Shown piece after piece: positions 31,230 to 39,359 of a stretch of DNA of 64,000 bases (position 1 is its first letter; each line of letters begins with the position of its first letter). The translations under genes were made by a program, and so were the position numbers. This stretch comes from an uncultured Lachnospiraceae bacterium (GTDB taxonomy: Bacteria; Bacillota; Clostridia; Lachnospirales; Lachnospiraceae), in the NCBI GenBank assembly GCA_902780405.1, contig CACZFI010000004.1:118236-182235 (forward strand). The letters are read 5' to 3'. Below the pieces are notes generated by a model. The model was not told the origin of the DNA. It saw only the letters and a program-made list of their open reading frames with translations, and did no database searches.

Positions 31230-31712
31230 TTAGTAGCCCTCAGTGCGGCGCTGTCTGCGGATTTCAATGCGCTTCTTCGCGCCTTCCCACTCCGCTTTCT
31301 CAACGTCCGTTACAGGTTCGAGTCCGTAAGCAACCGGTGCGGGGATTCCATCTTCATTGACACATACTTCCGTGAAGTACGCGCGGTTAATCACCTGACG
31401 TCTTCCCGTCTTTCGATCCTCGGTATATACATCCACTCTCACTTCCATGGACGTGCGTCCCACATAAGTCATCCGGCCAACGATCACAACAATCTCATTG
31501 ATGAATGCGCCCTTCTTGAAGGTGAGATTATCCACCGCCGCCGTGGTAACAAAGGATCCGCAATGTCTGGTCGCCGTGATACCCGCGACCTCATCCATCC
31601 ACTCCATCAAACGTCCGCCAAACAGGCGGCCGCTTCCATTGATATCTTCATACTGAATGCACTTCATCCACTCCGTATGTGAAAACTCAACTGTCCTGGT
31701 TTTTCTGTCCAA
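31230..31712 (-). CDS. Acyl-CoA thioesterase (hot-dog fold)
   Basis: A 160-residue protein. The N-terminal motif GSGRLFGGRLMEWMDEVAGI is the hot-dog acyl-CoA thioesterase signature, with an Asp/Glu expected to be catalytic. FVTTAAVDNLTFKKGAFINE follows. The chain length preferred is unknown. The start is TTG with GAGAGGAG eight bases before it. It lies 70 bases upstream of the pyrophosphatase gene, with a long inverted repeat in the gap. Confidence 0.85.
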   Translation of the reverse strand: MDRKTRTVEFSHTEWMKCIQYEDINGSGRLFGGRLMEWMDEVAGITATRHCGSFVTTAAVDNLTFKKGAFINEIVVIVGRMTYVGRTSMEVRVDVYTEDRKTGRRQVINRAYFTEVCVNEDGIPAPVAYGLEPVTDVEKAEWEGAKKRIEIRRQRRTEGY

Positions 31713-31775
31713 AATCGAAACTCCTCTCTCTTCTCCTCATTCTCACGATATTCTCAAAGCCGGCCCCTTCGGGTG

Positions 31776-32258
31776 TCAGGTACCGCGCTCGTTCAATACT
31801 TTCTCCATCCCGATCTTTTGCGGTGTCATGCCCATCGATTCGTAGAATTTCATAGCTCCGGGATTGCAGGTCCACACGTTAAGTGTCACGTTGTAGAAAC
31901 CGCGCTCCTTCGCATAGGAGATGATATGCTCATACATAGTCTTCCCGATATGCTTTCCGCGGGCGTTCTCGTCGACACAGATATCATCGATATACAGCGT
32001 TCGGATATCCGTCAGGACAGCGTCCGATGTCTCCTGCTTATACACGCAAAATGCATGCGCGAGCACAAGACCATCCTCCTCACATATGAACACAGGCGTG
32101 GTTTCATCCTCTATGATGTGCGAAAGTTCTTCTGCATTATACTTTGTGGCCGGGCCCTTGAATATATCCGGGCGACCGTTGTGATGTACCATATCCACCT
32201 GCACCAATAACTCCAGGATGCGGGGGATATCTTCTTTTTGAGCTTTTCTTATCTTCAT
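31776..32258 (-). CDS. GNAT-family N-acetyltransferase
   Basis: A 160-residue protein of one GNAT domain. The acetyl-CoA loop is seen at DDICVDENARGKHIGKTMYE, and the C-terminal NPGAMKFYESMGMTPQKIGM is typical. The acceptor substrate is unknown. The ribosome binding site before 32258 is weak (GAAAG). Upstream lies a 34-base tandem repeat. Confidence 0.85.
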   Translation of the reverse strand: MKIRKAQKEDIPRILELLVQVDMVHHNGRPDIFKGPATKYNAEELSHIIEDETTPVFICEEDGLVLAHAFCVYKQETSDAVLTDIRTLYIDDICVDENARGKHIGKTMYEHIISYAKERGFYNVTLNVWTCNPGAMKFYESMGMTPQKIGMEKVLNERGT

Positions 32259-32307
32259 ATCTATTCTTTCATATGTATTTCTCTACTCGAAGCCGATCGT
32301 CCTCGAG

Positions 32308-32390
32308 TGTCAAGTGCCAGCCCCATGTTCATGCTCCACCATATCAGGTGCCAGCCCCACGTTCATGCTCCGTCGTGTCAGGTGTCATGC
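32308..32390. repeat. 34-base tandem repeat, about 2.4 copies
   Basis: Copy 1 is 32308-32341 and copy 2 is 32342-32375; both are 34 bases and differ at seven positions. Copy 3 is a 15-base fragment (32376-32390). The shared core includes GTGCCAGCCCCA and GTTCATGCTCC. It fills most of the gap between the DUF4317 gene and the GNAT gene and is not part of a convincing ORF. Confidence 0.75.
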
Positions 32391-32401
32391 ACCGCAGATC
32401 A

Positions 32402-33631
32402 TCAGGCGTCCTGCACGGGGATTCCGTTTACGGTAAGGTCGTCCGTCAGCTCGATCACGAGGCACTTCTTGCCGTCCACCACCCTGATGTGGATCAGGTC
32501 CGTGTGTTTGCTGCTCACGCGAAGCACCATGTTCGCACTCTTGATCTCAAAATTGCGGAGCGGTGTCACGTTGTCTGCGAAGAATTTTTCCTCCACGCGG
32601 ACATCCGGCACACGCGGTTTCTCCGTGAAGGCAGTCGTATCCGCGTTGATATCACGCACCTGCTCCTCAATCTGCTTTTCAAAAAGGCGCTTGCGGTCGA
32701 ACTGATCGTCAAACTTCTTGTCGAAGGATTCGAGTTTCTCTGCTGATACGCCGCTCGTCTCAAAGACATCCCGCATGGACGCTTTGTCGAAGTAGACCGC
32801 CTCTCCGACCGACTCCGTCTTTTTATTCTTAACAGCCTCGTTCAGATTCTCCTGAATGGCAAGGACAGTCTCAAAATCCTTTTCTTCGCCGAGGACGTCG
32901 GACACAAATTCCGTAAAGGCCTCCTTCTGCTGCTTTGCCGGAAGCTGTGTGGTCGCGCTAAGCACATTTTCAAAAAATGTATCCTGCAGATAGTCCGTCC
33001 GCTTGCTGTAGTATAAAAGTGCAGAGTCATCCGTACTGCGCTCGTTGAAGGCCGGGAACAGGAATCCGGTCTCCGGAAGTTCCACAGCAAAACTCTGTCT
33101 TAAAGTGTGATTCTCTCCAAGGTCGTCGTCGAATCCGAGTCCCGGTTTGGTGAGTTTCATCGGACAGATGCTGCACAGCACATAGCTAAACACCTCGTCC
33201 GAAGCGTCCTCCAGTGTTTCTCCGTCGGACCCCATGCCCGGTACGTCGTAGGACTGGAAGATGAGAAGGATCAGATAGTTTCCGACGTAGTTGTACGCCT
33301 CGATCACCTTGTCATAAAATGTATCAAGCACCGCAGGATCGTCCAGTTCGGATTTCTTTAATGCGGTAAGAAGTCCTCTTCCGCCCGCATCGGAACCCTC
33401 TCCCACGAAGCTTGCATCGATCAGATTCTTTCCGGGCGTGCCGGAAAGCGTCTTTCGAAAAATCTCCAGATACTTGTGCATCTCCTCCTCGGGGAGATTG
33501 CCGAAGGTTTCCGTGAAAGTTTTCACCTTCACCTTGTCGCCGTTCACATAGCATCCCGCCAGACGCCGGATGCCGCAGTCCTGCACCGTGTCGTACAGGG
33601 CTTTGATTTCATTGATCTCTTTTTTATTCAT
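32402..33631 (-). CDS. DUF4317 family protein
   Basis: A 409-residue protein. The ORF is open to 33760, but the ATG at 33631 has an AAGGAA site and starts the conserved N-terminus (MNKKEINEIKALYD). It matches the DUF4317 family, which I know only as uncharacterised and common in clostridia. It is acidic and soluble, with no membrane helix or signal peptide. DNA with repeats lies on its 3' side, and a cyclase gene 11 bases on its 5' side, so it probably shares that transcript. Confidence 0.78.
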   Translation of the reverse strand: MNKKEINEIKALYDTVQDCGIRRLAGCYVNGDKVKVKTFTETFGNLPEEEMHKYLEIFRKTLSGTPGKNLIDASFVGEGSDAGGRGLLTALKKSELDDPAVLDTFYDKVIEAYNYVGNYLILLIFQSYDVPGMGSDGETLEDASDEVFSYVLCSICPMKLTKPGLGFDDDLGENHTLRQSFAVELPETGFLFPAFNERSTDDSALLYYSKRTDYLQDTFFENVLSATTQLPAKQQKEAFTEFVSDVLGEEKDFETVLAIQENLNEAVKNKKTESVGEAVYFDKASMRDVFETSGVSAEKLESFDKKFDDQFDRKRLFEKQIEEQVRDINADTTAFTEKPRVPDVRVEEKFFADNVTPLRNFEIKSANMVLRVSSKHTDLIHIRVVDGKKCLVIELTDDLTVNGIPVQDA

Positions 33632-33641
33632 GTCACATTCC

Positions 33642-34238
33642 TTAGTCTTCTTTGATGAGTGTCGCCCTGCAGGGCGCTCCGTCGCTACCGCCCAGGTTGA
33701 GCGGTGCCGCATGAAGCAGATAAGCTCCCTCGGGAACCTCGGCAAGTCGGATGCCTTCAAGGAGCACCACCTCTGCGCCCAGCATGATCAAATGTACCGC
33801 CTTCGGTGCGTCCTCCGGTCCCACGGTCTGTGACTCGTTGCCGAAGAGTTTTACCTGTGCGACCGCCATGACCGCGGCGCCTTCCTCGGTCAAAACCGCA
33901 TCTCCCTTGATCAGGATTCTCTCTGCGGCCCGCGGATCACAGGCACGCGCCTTGGCAAGTATCATCTCCGCATCCTTCGCGCGAATGTTGCCGGTATGTT
34001 CCGCAACATACGCATATCCGATGAAGCGCTCCATATCCACCTGATCGATGGTCTTGCCGTCGTCAAGAAAATGATAGGGCGCATCCACATGGGTTCCGTT
34101 GTGGGCACACATATGAAACCCTGTCAGGTTGCAAATGTCACCTTTTTTGATGGTCTGCATGACCTCCCTGTCCGGAGAAGGATCCCCGGGAAATACCTTG
34201 CATCCGAAGACCTCCTGCGAAATGTCGTAAATCTTCAT
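33642..34238 (-). CDS. Cyclase/kynurenine formamidase-like metal hydrolase
   Basis: A 198-residue protein. The N-terminus KIYDISQEVFGCKVFPGDP and the metal motif HMCAHNGTHVDAPYHF (HxGTHxDxPxH) define the family. Members hydrolyse N-formylkynurenine, isatin or related amides. The substrate is not known here. The ATG at 34238 is chosen because GAGGTAAAAG precedes it; the longer ORF has no site. No tryptophan-degradation genes are adjacent. Confidence 0.88.
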   Translation of the reverse strand: MKIYDISQEVFGCKVFPGDPSPDREVMQTIKKGDICNLTGFHMCAHNGTHVDAPYHFLDDGKTIDQVDMERFIGYAYVAEHTGNIRAKDAEMILAKARACDPRAAERILIKGDAVLTEEGAAVMAVAQVKLFGNESQTVGPEDAPKAVHLIMLGAEVVLLEGIRLAEVPEGAYLLHAAPLNLGGSDGAPCRATLIKED

Positions 34239-34306
34239 ATCTTTTACCTCATACCGGAACAAATGCCGGTTACGTGTTCATACGGGTTGCATGATAATCA
34301 TCCGAA

Positions 34307-34400
34307 CTACTTGATGAAGCTGCCGCCTCCATCCGTGCTCCCCGGGTCTTCAACTTGCGCCGCCTCAATCCGAGCTGCTTGATGAAGCTGCTGCCGCGTT
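34307..34400. repeat. Short imperfect direct repeat at the 3' end of the LURP-one-like gene
   Basis: The bases encoding the terminal Ala-Ser run of the gene ending at 34365 recur about 66 bases downstream (core TTGATGAAGCTGC on the plus strand, near 34313 and 34380). The second copy is out of frame with the gene. It looks like a small duplication of the gene end. Confidence 0.6.
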
Positions 34401-34961
34401 CTCACGGTCTCGGATCATGTGCTGCAGCGTGATGACGATTGCGACAACGATCGGTTCCATCTCGGGCTGATAGATGTCCATGCAGTACTTGTCGTGGATG
34501 GAGATCATCTTCTGACTGATTACTGCCACGATCCGTCCCGCACTGTCGTAAAGTTCGAAATTCAAAGCGAGGATGTTGCCGCGCAGCTGCCATCCGAGCC
34601 CCTCGATATTGGTGATGTCCTTGATGATATGGAAGAACTCGTTGGAAAGTTCGAAGGACTGTCCGTTGCTCATCGTGACATAATGTCTCTCGTGAAAACT
34701 CAAGAACTTCTTCTCGATATGCGCGACGTGCCGCTTCGACGCATCATACAGATCTGTCTTATCCGTGAAGGATATAGCCTTGGTCCTCGCCTGATAGACC
34801 ACCTGCTCCGCGTCGTCCGTCACATCGATATGATGATGCAGCGTGAAGATCTTGGACGTGGTGTAAAGCGAGCGTGCAGGCTGCCCAAAGTTGCTTACGT
34901 TGTTGACATTGGCAGCATGCCCTGCCTCATGAAATCTGTGTAACTTGGAAAATGTCCCCAT
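34365..34961 (-). CDS. LURP-one-related / Tubby-C2-like protein
   Basis: A 198-residue protein. The start at 34961 follows AAAAAGGAG; an upstream extension of the ORF lacks a site and overlaps the next gene. The beta-rich core (RHVAHIEKKFLSFHERHYV, then FELYDSAGRIVAVISQKM) has the pattern of LURP-one-related proteins, which fold like the Tubby C-terminal domain. Bacterial members have no settled function. The protein ends in an unusual AAAASSSSSD-type low-complexity tail that is also duplicated in the downstream DNA. Confidence 0.68.
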   Translation of the reverse strand: MGTFSKLHRFHEAGHAANVNNVSNFGQPARSLYTTSKIFTLHHHIDVTDDAEQVVYQARTKAISFTDKTDLYDASKRHVAHIEKKFLSFHERHYVTMSNGQSFELSNEFFHIIKDITNIEGLGWQLRGNILALNFELYDSAGRIVAVISQKMISIHDKYCMDIYQPEMEPIVVAIVITLQHMIRDRENAAAASSSSSD

Positions 34962-34978
34962 GCTTTTTCTCCTTTTTG

Positions 34979-35608
34979 TTAAAATCCCAGATTGTCGTTC
35001 ACCAGAATCACGTGGATTCTTCCCTCGTGTCTTGAAAATCTTGTGATCAGAAACTGACAGCAGATCGTGTCGGGCGACTTGCAGTTCATGCAGGAACCCG
35101 TCTTGGCACAGGGTGTGGAAAGTCCGAAGCGCTGTGCGTTGATCGGTGCCGCCACGTTGCGCGCACGTTTCATGGCGCCGTCCACGTCGTCGCACACCTT
35201 GTTCATGCCCACGATGAAGAGCACCTTCTTCGGTCCCTGTGCGATGGCAGAGACGCGATTGGAGTTACCGTCGATGTTCACCATCACGCCGTCCTCCGTA
35301 ATCGCATTGGCGCTTGCAAGGAAAAAGTCCGCATCGTATGCCGCAAGCATTGCCGCACGCTTGTCCTCATAAGCATCCCTGTCGATAAAATTATAATTGC
35401 CCGCCTTTAAAGCTTCCACCAGTCCGATCTCATGTGCGCTCATGGCACCGCCCATCGTAACCGAGCTACCCTCCGCGATCAGGGAAAGTGCAAGTCGACA
35501 GGCTTCCTCCTTCGACGCAGCGTAGTAGCCGGTCATATTTCTCGACTCCAAGCCCTTGATCACCTTCTGCGCTAAAAGTTCATTTCGCTTTGTGATGTTC
35601 TCGTTCAT
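34979..35608 (-). CDS. LUD-domain protein (LutC/YkgG-like)
   Basis: A 209-residue protein. The ATG at 35608 follows AAGGAGG. The sequence GSSVTMGGAMSAHEIGLVEAL, ANAITEDGVMVNIDGNSNR and KVLFIVGMNKV is characteristic of the LUD domain found in lactate utilisation proteins. A C-terminal cysteine cluster (CAKTGSCMNCKSPDTICC) could bind a metal or Fe-S centre. No LutA or LutB partner is present, so this is probably one of the stand-alone clostridial relatives of unknown role. It starts 17 bases after the TtcA-like gene. Confidence 0.82.
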   Translation of the reverse strand: MNENITKRNELLAQKVIKGLESRNMTGYYAASKEEACRLALSLIAEGSSVTMGGAMSAHEIGLVEALKAGNYNFIDRDAYEDKRAAMLAAYDADFFLASANAITEDGVMVNIDGNSNRVSAIAQGPKKVLFIVGMNKVCDDVDGAMKRARNVAAPINAQRFGLSTPCAKTGSCMNCKSPDTICCQFLITRFSRHEGRIHVILVNDNLGF

Positions 35609-35625
35609 GTAACCCTCCTTGAAAA

Positions 35626-36771
35626 TCAATACTCATCCAAAAAATGATGTCGTACGCCGTCCTTCTTGTATGCGATCACCGTGTCTAAACTCACATTGCT
35701 GACGCTGTTAAAGATGTTGGACTCCACGAACGGGTTGTCCTTCTTTAAGGCAGCGATCAACTTCTTCGTCTCCAGGCGTTTGGAGGATGTGGTGCCGTCC
35801 TCGTGACAGGTGGAACAGGTTTCGGTGAAGTGGCATGCGCACTGAAGAAAATGTAACTCGTTGTAATCCCTCCACGCGCAGATATCGCTCTCCCTGACTA
35901 GGTAAAGTGGCCGGATCAGTTCCATGCCCTCGAAATTCGTGCTGTGAAGCTTTGGCATCATGGACTGGATCTGTGCACCGTAGAGCATACCCATCAGAAT
36001 CGTCTCGATCACATCATCGTAATGGTGTCCAAGCGCGATCTTGTTACAGCCAAGTTCCCGTGCCTTGCTGTACAAATGTCCTCTCCGCATCCTTGCACAC
36101 AGGTAACAGGGACTTTTTTCGATGGTGTCCACCGCATCAAAGATATTGCTTTCGAATATGGTGATCGGTATGCCGAGTGCTTTGGCGTTGCTTTCGATCA
36201 GGGCGCGATTCTCCTCGTTGTAGCCCGGGTCCATCACCAGAAAGGTCAGTTCAAAATTGCACTGCCTGTGCCTCTGTATCTCCTGAAAAAGCTTCGCCAT
36301 CAACATCGAATCCTTGCCACCGGAAATACATACCGCGATCCTGTCCCCCTCTTCGATCAGGCGATAGGTCTTGCACGCCTTGGCAAAGGGTGAAAACAAG
36401 CGCTTATGAAATGTCTTTTGAATACTTTCTTCCGCTTTCTTTTGCTTTTCGCCCGCTTTGCTCTCGTCCGCAAGTGAAGCTCTGACATAGCCGATATAAC
36501 CGCCTGCGAGGCTGTAGCAGTCCCATCCGGGAAAATATGCTTCGTCGTCGAGATCACGTGTCTTTCTTCCTACCTCACAGTAAAAAACAAGCTTTCGGTC
36601 CTTCGGTATCGATGCAAGCTGTGCTCCCACCGTCTCCGGTGACTCGTCTATATCAACGGCCACGGCTTGCGGAAGCGTACCGTAGGCACGAAGTCCCTCA
36701 TCCCTTATGTCCACAGGCACGTAGCTATCCTTCGAAAGTGCCTTCAGTTCTTCATATGTTATCTCTTTCAT
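35626..36771 (-). CDS. Rhodanese-TtcA-like fusion (probable tRNA thiolation protein)
   Basis: A 381-residue protein with two domains. Residues about 1-100 are a rhodanese domain with active-site Cys65 in VFYCEVGRKTRDL. Residues about 125-330 are a PP-loop ATPase of the TtcA type with SGGKDS at 150-155. The Fe-S cysteine pair is in SPCYLCARMRRG. TtcA adds sulfur to C32 of tRNA using an Fe-S cluster. The rhodanese domain would act as the built-in sulfur donor. C-terminal cysteines (CACHFTETCSTC) add a second possible metal site. The fusion is inferred from one uninterrupted ORF. Confidence 0.82.
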   Translation of the reverse strand: MKEITYEELKALSKDSYVPVDIRDEGLRAYGTLPQAVAVDIDESPETVGAQLASIPKDRKLVFYCEVGRKTRDLDDEAYFPGWDCYSLAGGYIGYVRASLADESKAGEKQKKAEESIQKTFHKRLFSPFAKACKTYRLIEEGDRIAVCISGGKDSMLMAKLFQEIQRHRQCNFELTFLVMDPGYNEENRALIESNAKALGIPITIFESNIFDAVDTIEKSPCYLCARMRRGHLYSKARELGCNKIALGHHYDDVIETILMGMLYGAQIQSMMPKLHSTNFEGMELIRPLYLVRESDICAWRDYNELHFLQCACHFTETCSTCHEDGTTSSKRLETKKLIAALKKDNPFVESNIFNSVSNVSLDTVIAYKKDGVRHHFLDEY

Positions 36772-36858
36772 ATCCGGTATAAACCTCTGATCCGCATAGT
36801 TCTTTAAATTATTATTTTATCAGTTCTACCACCCATTTACAACCGATTCTCATATATG

Positions 36859-36894
36859 AAAAAACACCCCGCCACCATTTATTCAGGTGGCAGG
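36859..36894 (-). terminator. Intrinsic terminator after the radical SAM fusion gene
   Basis: A 9-bp stem (CCTGCCACC / GGTGGCGGG) with a nine-base loop is followed by TGTTTTTT on the minus strand. It is about 65 bases after the stop at 36961. Confidence 0.75.
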
Positions 36895-36960
36895 ATGCCC
36901 TTCCGAACTATAATTTTACGCTGAGAATGTATTCCGCATCATTGGGGATTTCTTGTAAAA

Positions 36961-38724
36961 CTACTTCTTCATCAGCTGTTCTACCAGCTCACGTTTCTCA
37001 TATAACACGCATCCGCCCTCGTGGTCATCCATCAGGATGTCTCCGCTCTGCAGCGCCATGAAAAGCGGCGAATGCATCGCCTCGCGCAGAGAAGAATTCC
37101 GGATGTTCACATCCGAGTAGGGCGAGAACGGACAGGGTTCCGCTCCTCCGTGGGAATTGATATGGAAGAAGCCTCTGCCCGCAGCCACACAGCCACCGGA
37201 GCCCTTCTCATCTCCCGGGAAGGAAATGTATACCATCTCAGGTTTCTCCTTGCGAAGTCTTGCGATCTCTCGCTTCAGGTACTCACGTTCCTGCTCCCCG
37301 GGTGCCAATTCCGTGCTCTCGTCGGTCACCGGTACAAACTCCACAAAGATTACAGCCTTACAACCTCTGTCGGAAAGCTCACGCAGGAAGTCCTCGGATG
37401 TCACCTCTTTCAGATTCTCCGTGGTAACCGTAACGGATGCACCGAAGATCAGTCCCCTTTTCTTAAACTCATCCATGTTCGCGATCAACTGCTCATAGAT
37501 TCCCTTGCCGCGTCTTGCGTCGGTGATCTCCTTTCCGCCCTCAATACTCATGATGGGGATCAGGTTGCGGTGCTCGTCAAAGAGTTCAAAGTACCGATTA
37601 TCCACACAGGTACCGTTGGTGAAGATCGGGAAGATCATGTTCTTCCGCTTGCTTGCCGCTTCGATGACATCTCTCCGAAGCATCGGCTCTCCGCCCGCAA
37701 GCAGGATGAAGCTGACTCCGAGTTCATCCGCCTCATCGAAAATGGCTGCCCATTCGTTCGCATCAAGCTGACTTACCGGTTCCGTATCGACCGTTGCGTG
37801 ATTGCATCTGGAATAGCATCCCGCACAGTGGAGATTACAGCTGCTGGTGATACTTGCGATCAGGAAAGGAGGGATATGCTCGCCCGCTGCCTCCGCCTTC
37901 TTACGCTTCTTTGACGCACGATTGCTGGCCTTGGCAAACCCGAGCATAAATGCGCTCTCCTTCGGATTCTTTACGGTAGCGGCAAGCGCATCGGCTACCA
38001 CGCGTTCCACGCCACGGGTCATATATTCCTGAATATCAAATTCTTTTTCCTTCTGTCCGCCGAGTTTCGCTGCTATGGCAAGATAACCCAGGCCGATAGC
38101 GATCAGGAAAATTAAAACGGCAATGATCCACCACACGGTTCCCATAAAAGGAAGCCCGTTCGAGAAACCCAAGGCGCCTGCCGGGCTGCCCCAGTTTAAG
38201 AAGAAATAGGGATAGTTGTAGTTTTCCGCAAACTCCCATCCACGCACATAACCGATGCCGGCATAAATCGCATAGAGGATCGGCGGGATCGTCACATAGA
38301 CCACGCTGCGCTTCCTGATTCCGGCTCCCGACGAAACCGCAAAGAAATCAAGCACTGCCGCAATGGGAACCACCACATGCGTCAGCGTATTCTGAAGATT
38401 CCACGCCTTCGAACCGAGGGTCGGTGCCAGCACAAAGGCAAAGACCACACCGGTCAGCGTAATGGACACAGCACCCACAAACTTGATCACGTGAAGCGCT
38501 TTGCTTATGTTCCTTCCGGAAAGAAGCATACATAATCCCACGGCGCTGATCAACGCGACCGCAATGTTGGACTGGATCGTGAAATACATGAAAACGCGCG
38601 AGCCGCCCATAAAGGTATCCCTTGCCGCATATGCGCTCAAGGCTGTTCCCGTGACAGCGGACACGATCACCACGATCTTTAAAATCAAGCTCAGGCATTT
38701 TCTGCCTTTGGTAAATTCATTCAT
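36961..38724 (-). CDS. Membrane domain (Pr6Pr-like) fused to a radical SAM enzyme
   Basis: A 587-residue protein. Residues about 10-220 contain six or seven hydrophobic helices with features of the Pr6Pr family (MYFTIQSNIAVALISAV, NTLTHVVVPIAAVLDF). Residues about 285-560 are a radical SAM domain with the cluster motif SSCNLHCAGCYS (C296, C300, C303) and the GGEP motif at LLAGGEPMLRR. Cysteines near the C-terminus (GSGGCVAAGRG, AEPCPFSP, EGGCVLYE) suggest a SPASM-like auxiliary site. The enzyme would act at the inner face of the membrane. No peptide substrate gene is seen nearby. Start at 38724 with GAGG and an upstream TTGACA box. Confidence 0.82.
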   Translation of the reverse strand: MNEFTKGRKCLSLILKIVVIVSAVTGTALSAYAARDTFMGGSRVFMYFTIQSNIAVALISAVGLCMLLSGRNISKALHVIKFVGAVSITLTGVVFAFVLAPTLGSKAWNLQNTLTHVVVPIAAVLDFFAVSSGAGIRKRSVVYVTIPPILYAIYAGIGYVRGWEFAENYNYPYFFLNWGSPAGALGFSNGLPFMGTVWWIIAVLIFLIAIGLGYLAIAAKLGGQKEKEFDIQEYMTRGVERVVADALAATVKNPKESAFMLGFAKASNRASKKRKKAEAAGEHIPPFLIASITSSCNLHCAGCYSRCNHATVDTEPVSQLDANEWAAIFDEADELGVSFILLAGGEPMLRRDVIEAASKRKNMIFPIFTNGTCVDNRYFELFDEHRNLIPIMSIEGGKEITDARRGKGIYEQLIANMDEFKKRGLIFGASVTVTTENLKEVTSEDFLRELSDRGCKAVIFVEFVPVTDESTELAPGEQEREYLKREIARLRKEKPEMVYISFPGDEKGSGGCVAAGRGFFHINSHGGAEPCPFSPYSDVNIRNSSLREAMHSPLFMALQSGDILMDDHEGGCVLYEKRELVEQLMKK

Positions 38725-38766
38725 AACATATACCTCTGCTTCCGTTCGCCCTTTTGCTTTTATGCT

Positions 38767-38795
38767 ATTGCATTGCGTGCGACTTAATATGTCAA
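38767..38795 (-). promoter_or_regulatory. Promoter of the radical SAM fusion gene
   Basis: A perfect TTGACA (38790-38795) stands 17 bases from TGCAAT (38767-38772). The -10 box is imperfect. Confidence 0.5.
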
Positions 38796-38829
38796 GAAGG
38801 AATTTCTTCCTTCCTCACATTTGCCCATC

Positions 38830-39342
38830 TCATGCATCTTTGTTTGCAATCAGGATCTGGCAACTTGCCATCGTATCCAAGGCTTTGGCGTGCGCCTCGG
38901 GTGTAACGCCCGCGCAGCAGGCTGCATCGACCGTCACATCGATCTCCGGAAACAGTGCTTTGATGATTAATGCATTAGACACAACACAGATATCCGTACA
39001 AAGACCGATCAGTTCCACGCTCCGGAAACTGTAATCCGTCCAGCCGGTATAACCGAACTGTCCCTTGTTCACGATATCGCATCCGTCCACATACACGCCG
39101 TCGTAGATCTCCCAGCCTTCCGTATCCTCGATACAGTGCTCCACCGGAAGATGACGACCTTCGTTTGTGGTCATGTAATCTTCATGGTGCGTATCCCTCG
39201 TGAAGATGATCTGCTTGCCTTCGGCTTTGTACTGCGCGATCTTTTCCTTCACTGCGGGTAGGATCGCCACGGCTTCCGCCGTACCGAGCGCTCCGTCCAC
39301 AAAATCCTTCTGCATATCTACAACGATTAAAGTATCTGCCAT
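38830..39342 (-). CDS. Isochorismatase-family hydrolase, nicotinamidase-like
   Basis: A 170-residue cysteine hydrolase. The catalytic Asp is in TLIVVDMQKDFVDGALG, the lysine in DIVNKGQFGYTGW and the nucleophile in GLCTDICVVSNAL. A nicotinamidase-type metal site is suggested by DTHHEDY and LPVEHC. This order fits PncA-like enzymes that convert nicotinamide to nicotinate. The start follows GAAAGGG. It is 17 bases downstream of rlmH and probably cotranscribed. Confidence 0.85.
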   Translation of the reverse strand: MADTLIVVDMQKDFVDGALGTAEAVAILPAVKEKIAQYKAEGKQIIFTRDTHHEDYMTTNEGRHLPVEHCIEDTEGWEIYDGVYVDGCDIVNKGQFGYTGWTDYSFRSVELIGLCTDICVVSNALIIKALFPEIDVTVDAACCAGVTPEAHAKALDTMASCQILIANKDA

Positions 39343-39359
39343 TTTAATAACCCTTTCTA

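Noticed and set aside
31180..31235. Inverted repeat CACGGACG / CGTCCGTG between the thioesterase and pyrophosphatase genes
   Set aside because: The arms are only 8 bp around a loop of about 22 bases and no T tract follows on either strand, so I do not call a terminator.
32308..32390. Possible CRISPR array
   Set aside because: The repeat is a direct tandem with no spacers, has under three copies, and no cas genes are present.
34962..35195. N-terminal extension of the LURP-one-like ORF
   Set aside because: It overlaps the LUD-domain gene, whose reading frame is clearly real, and has no start signal. The ATG at 34961 with AAGGAG is better.
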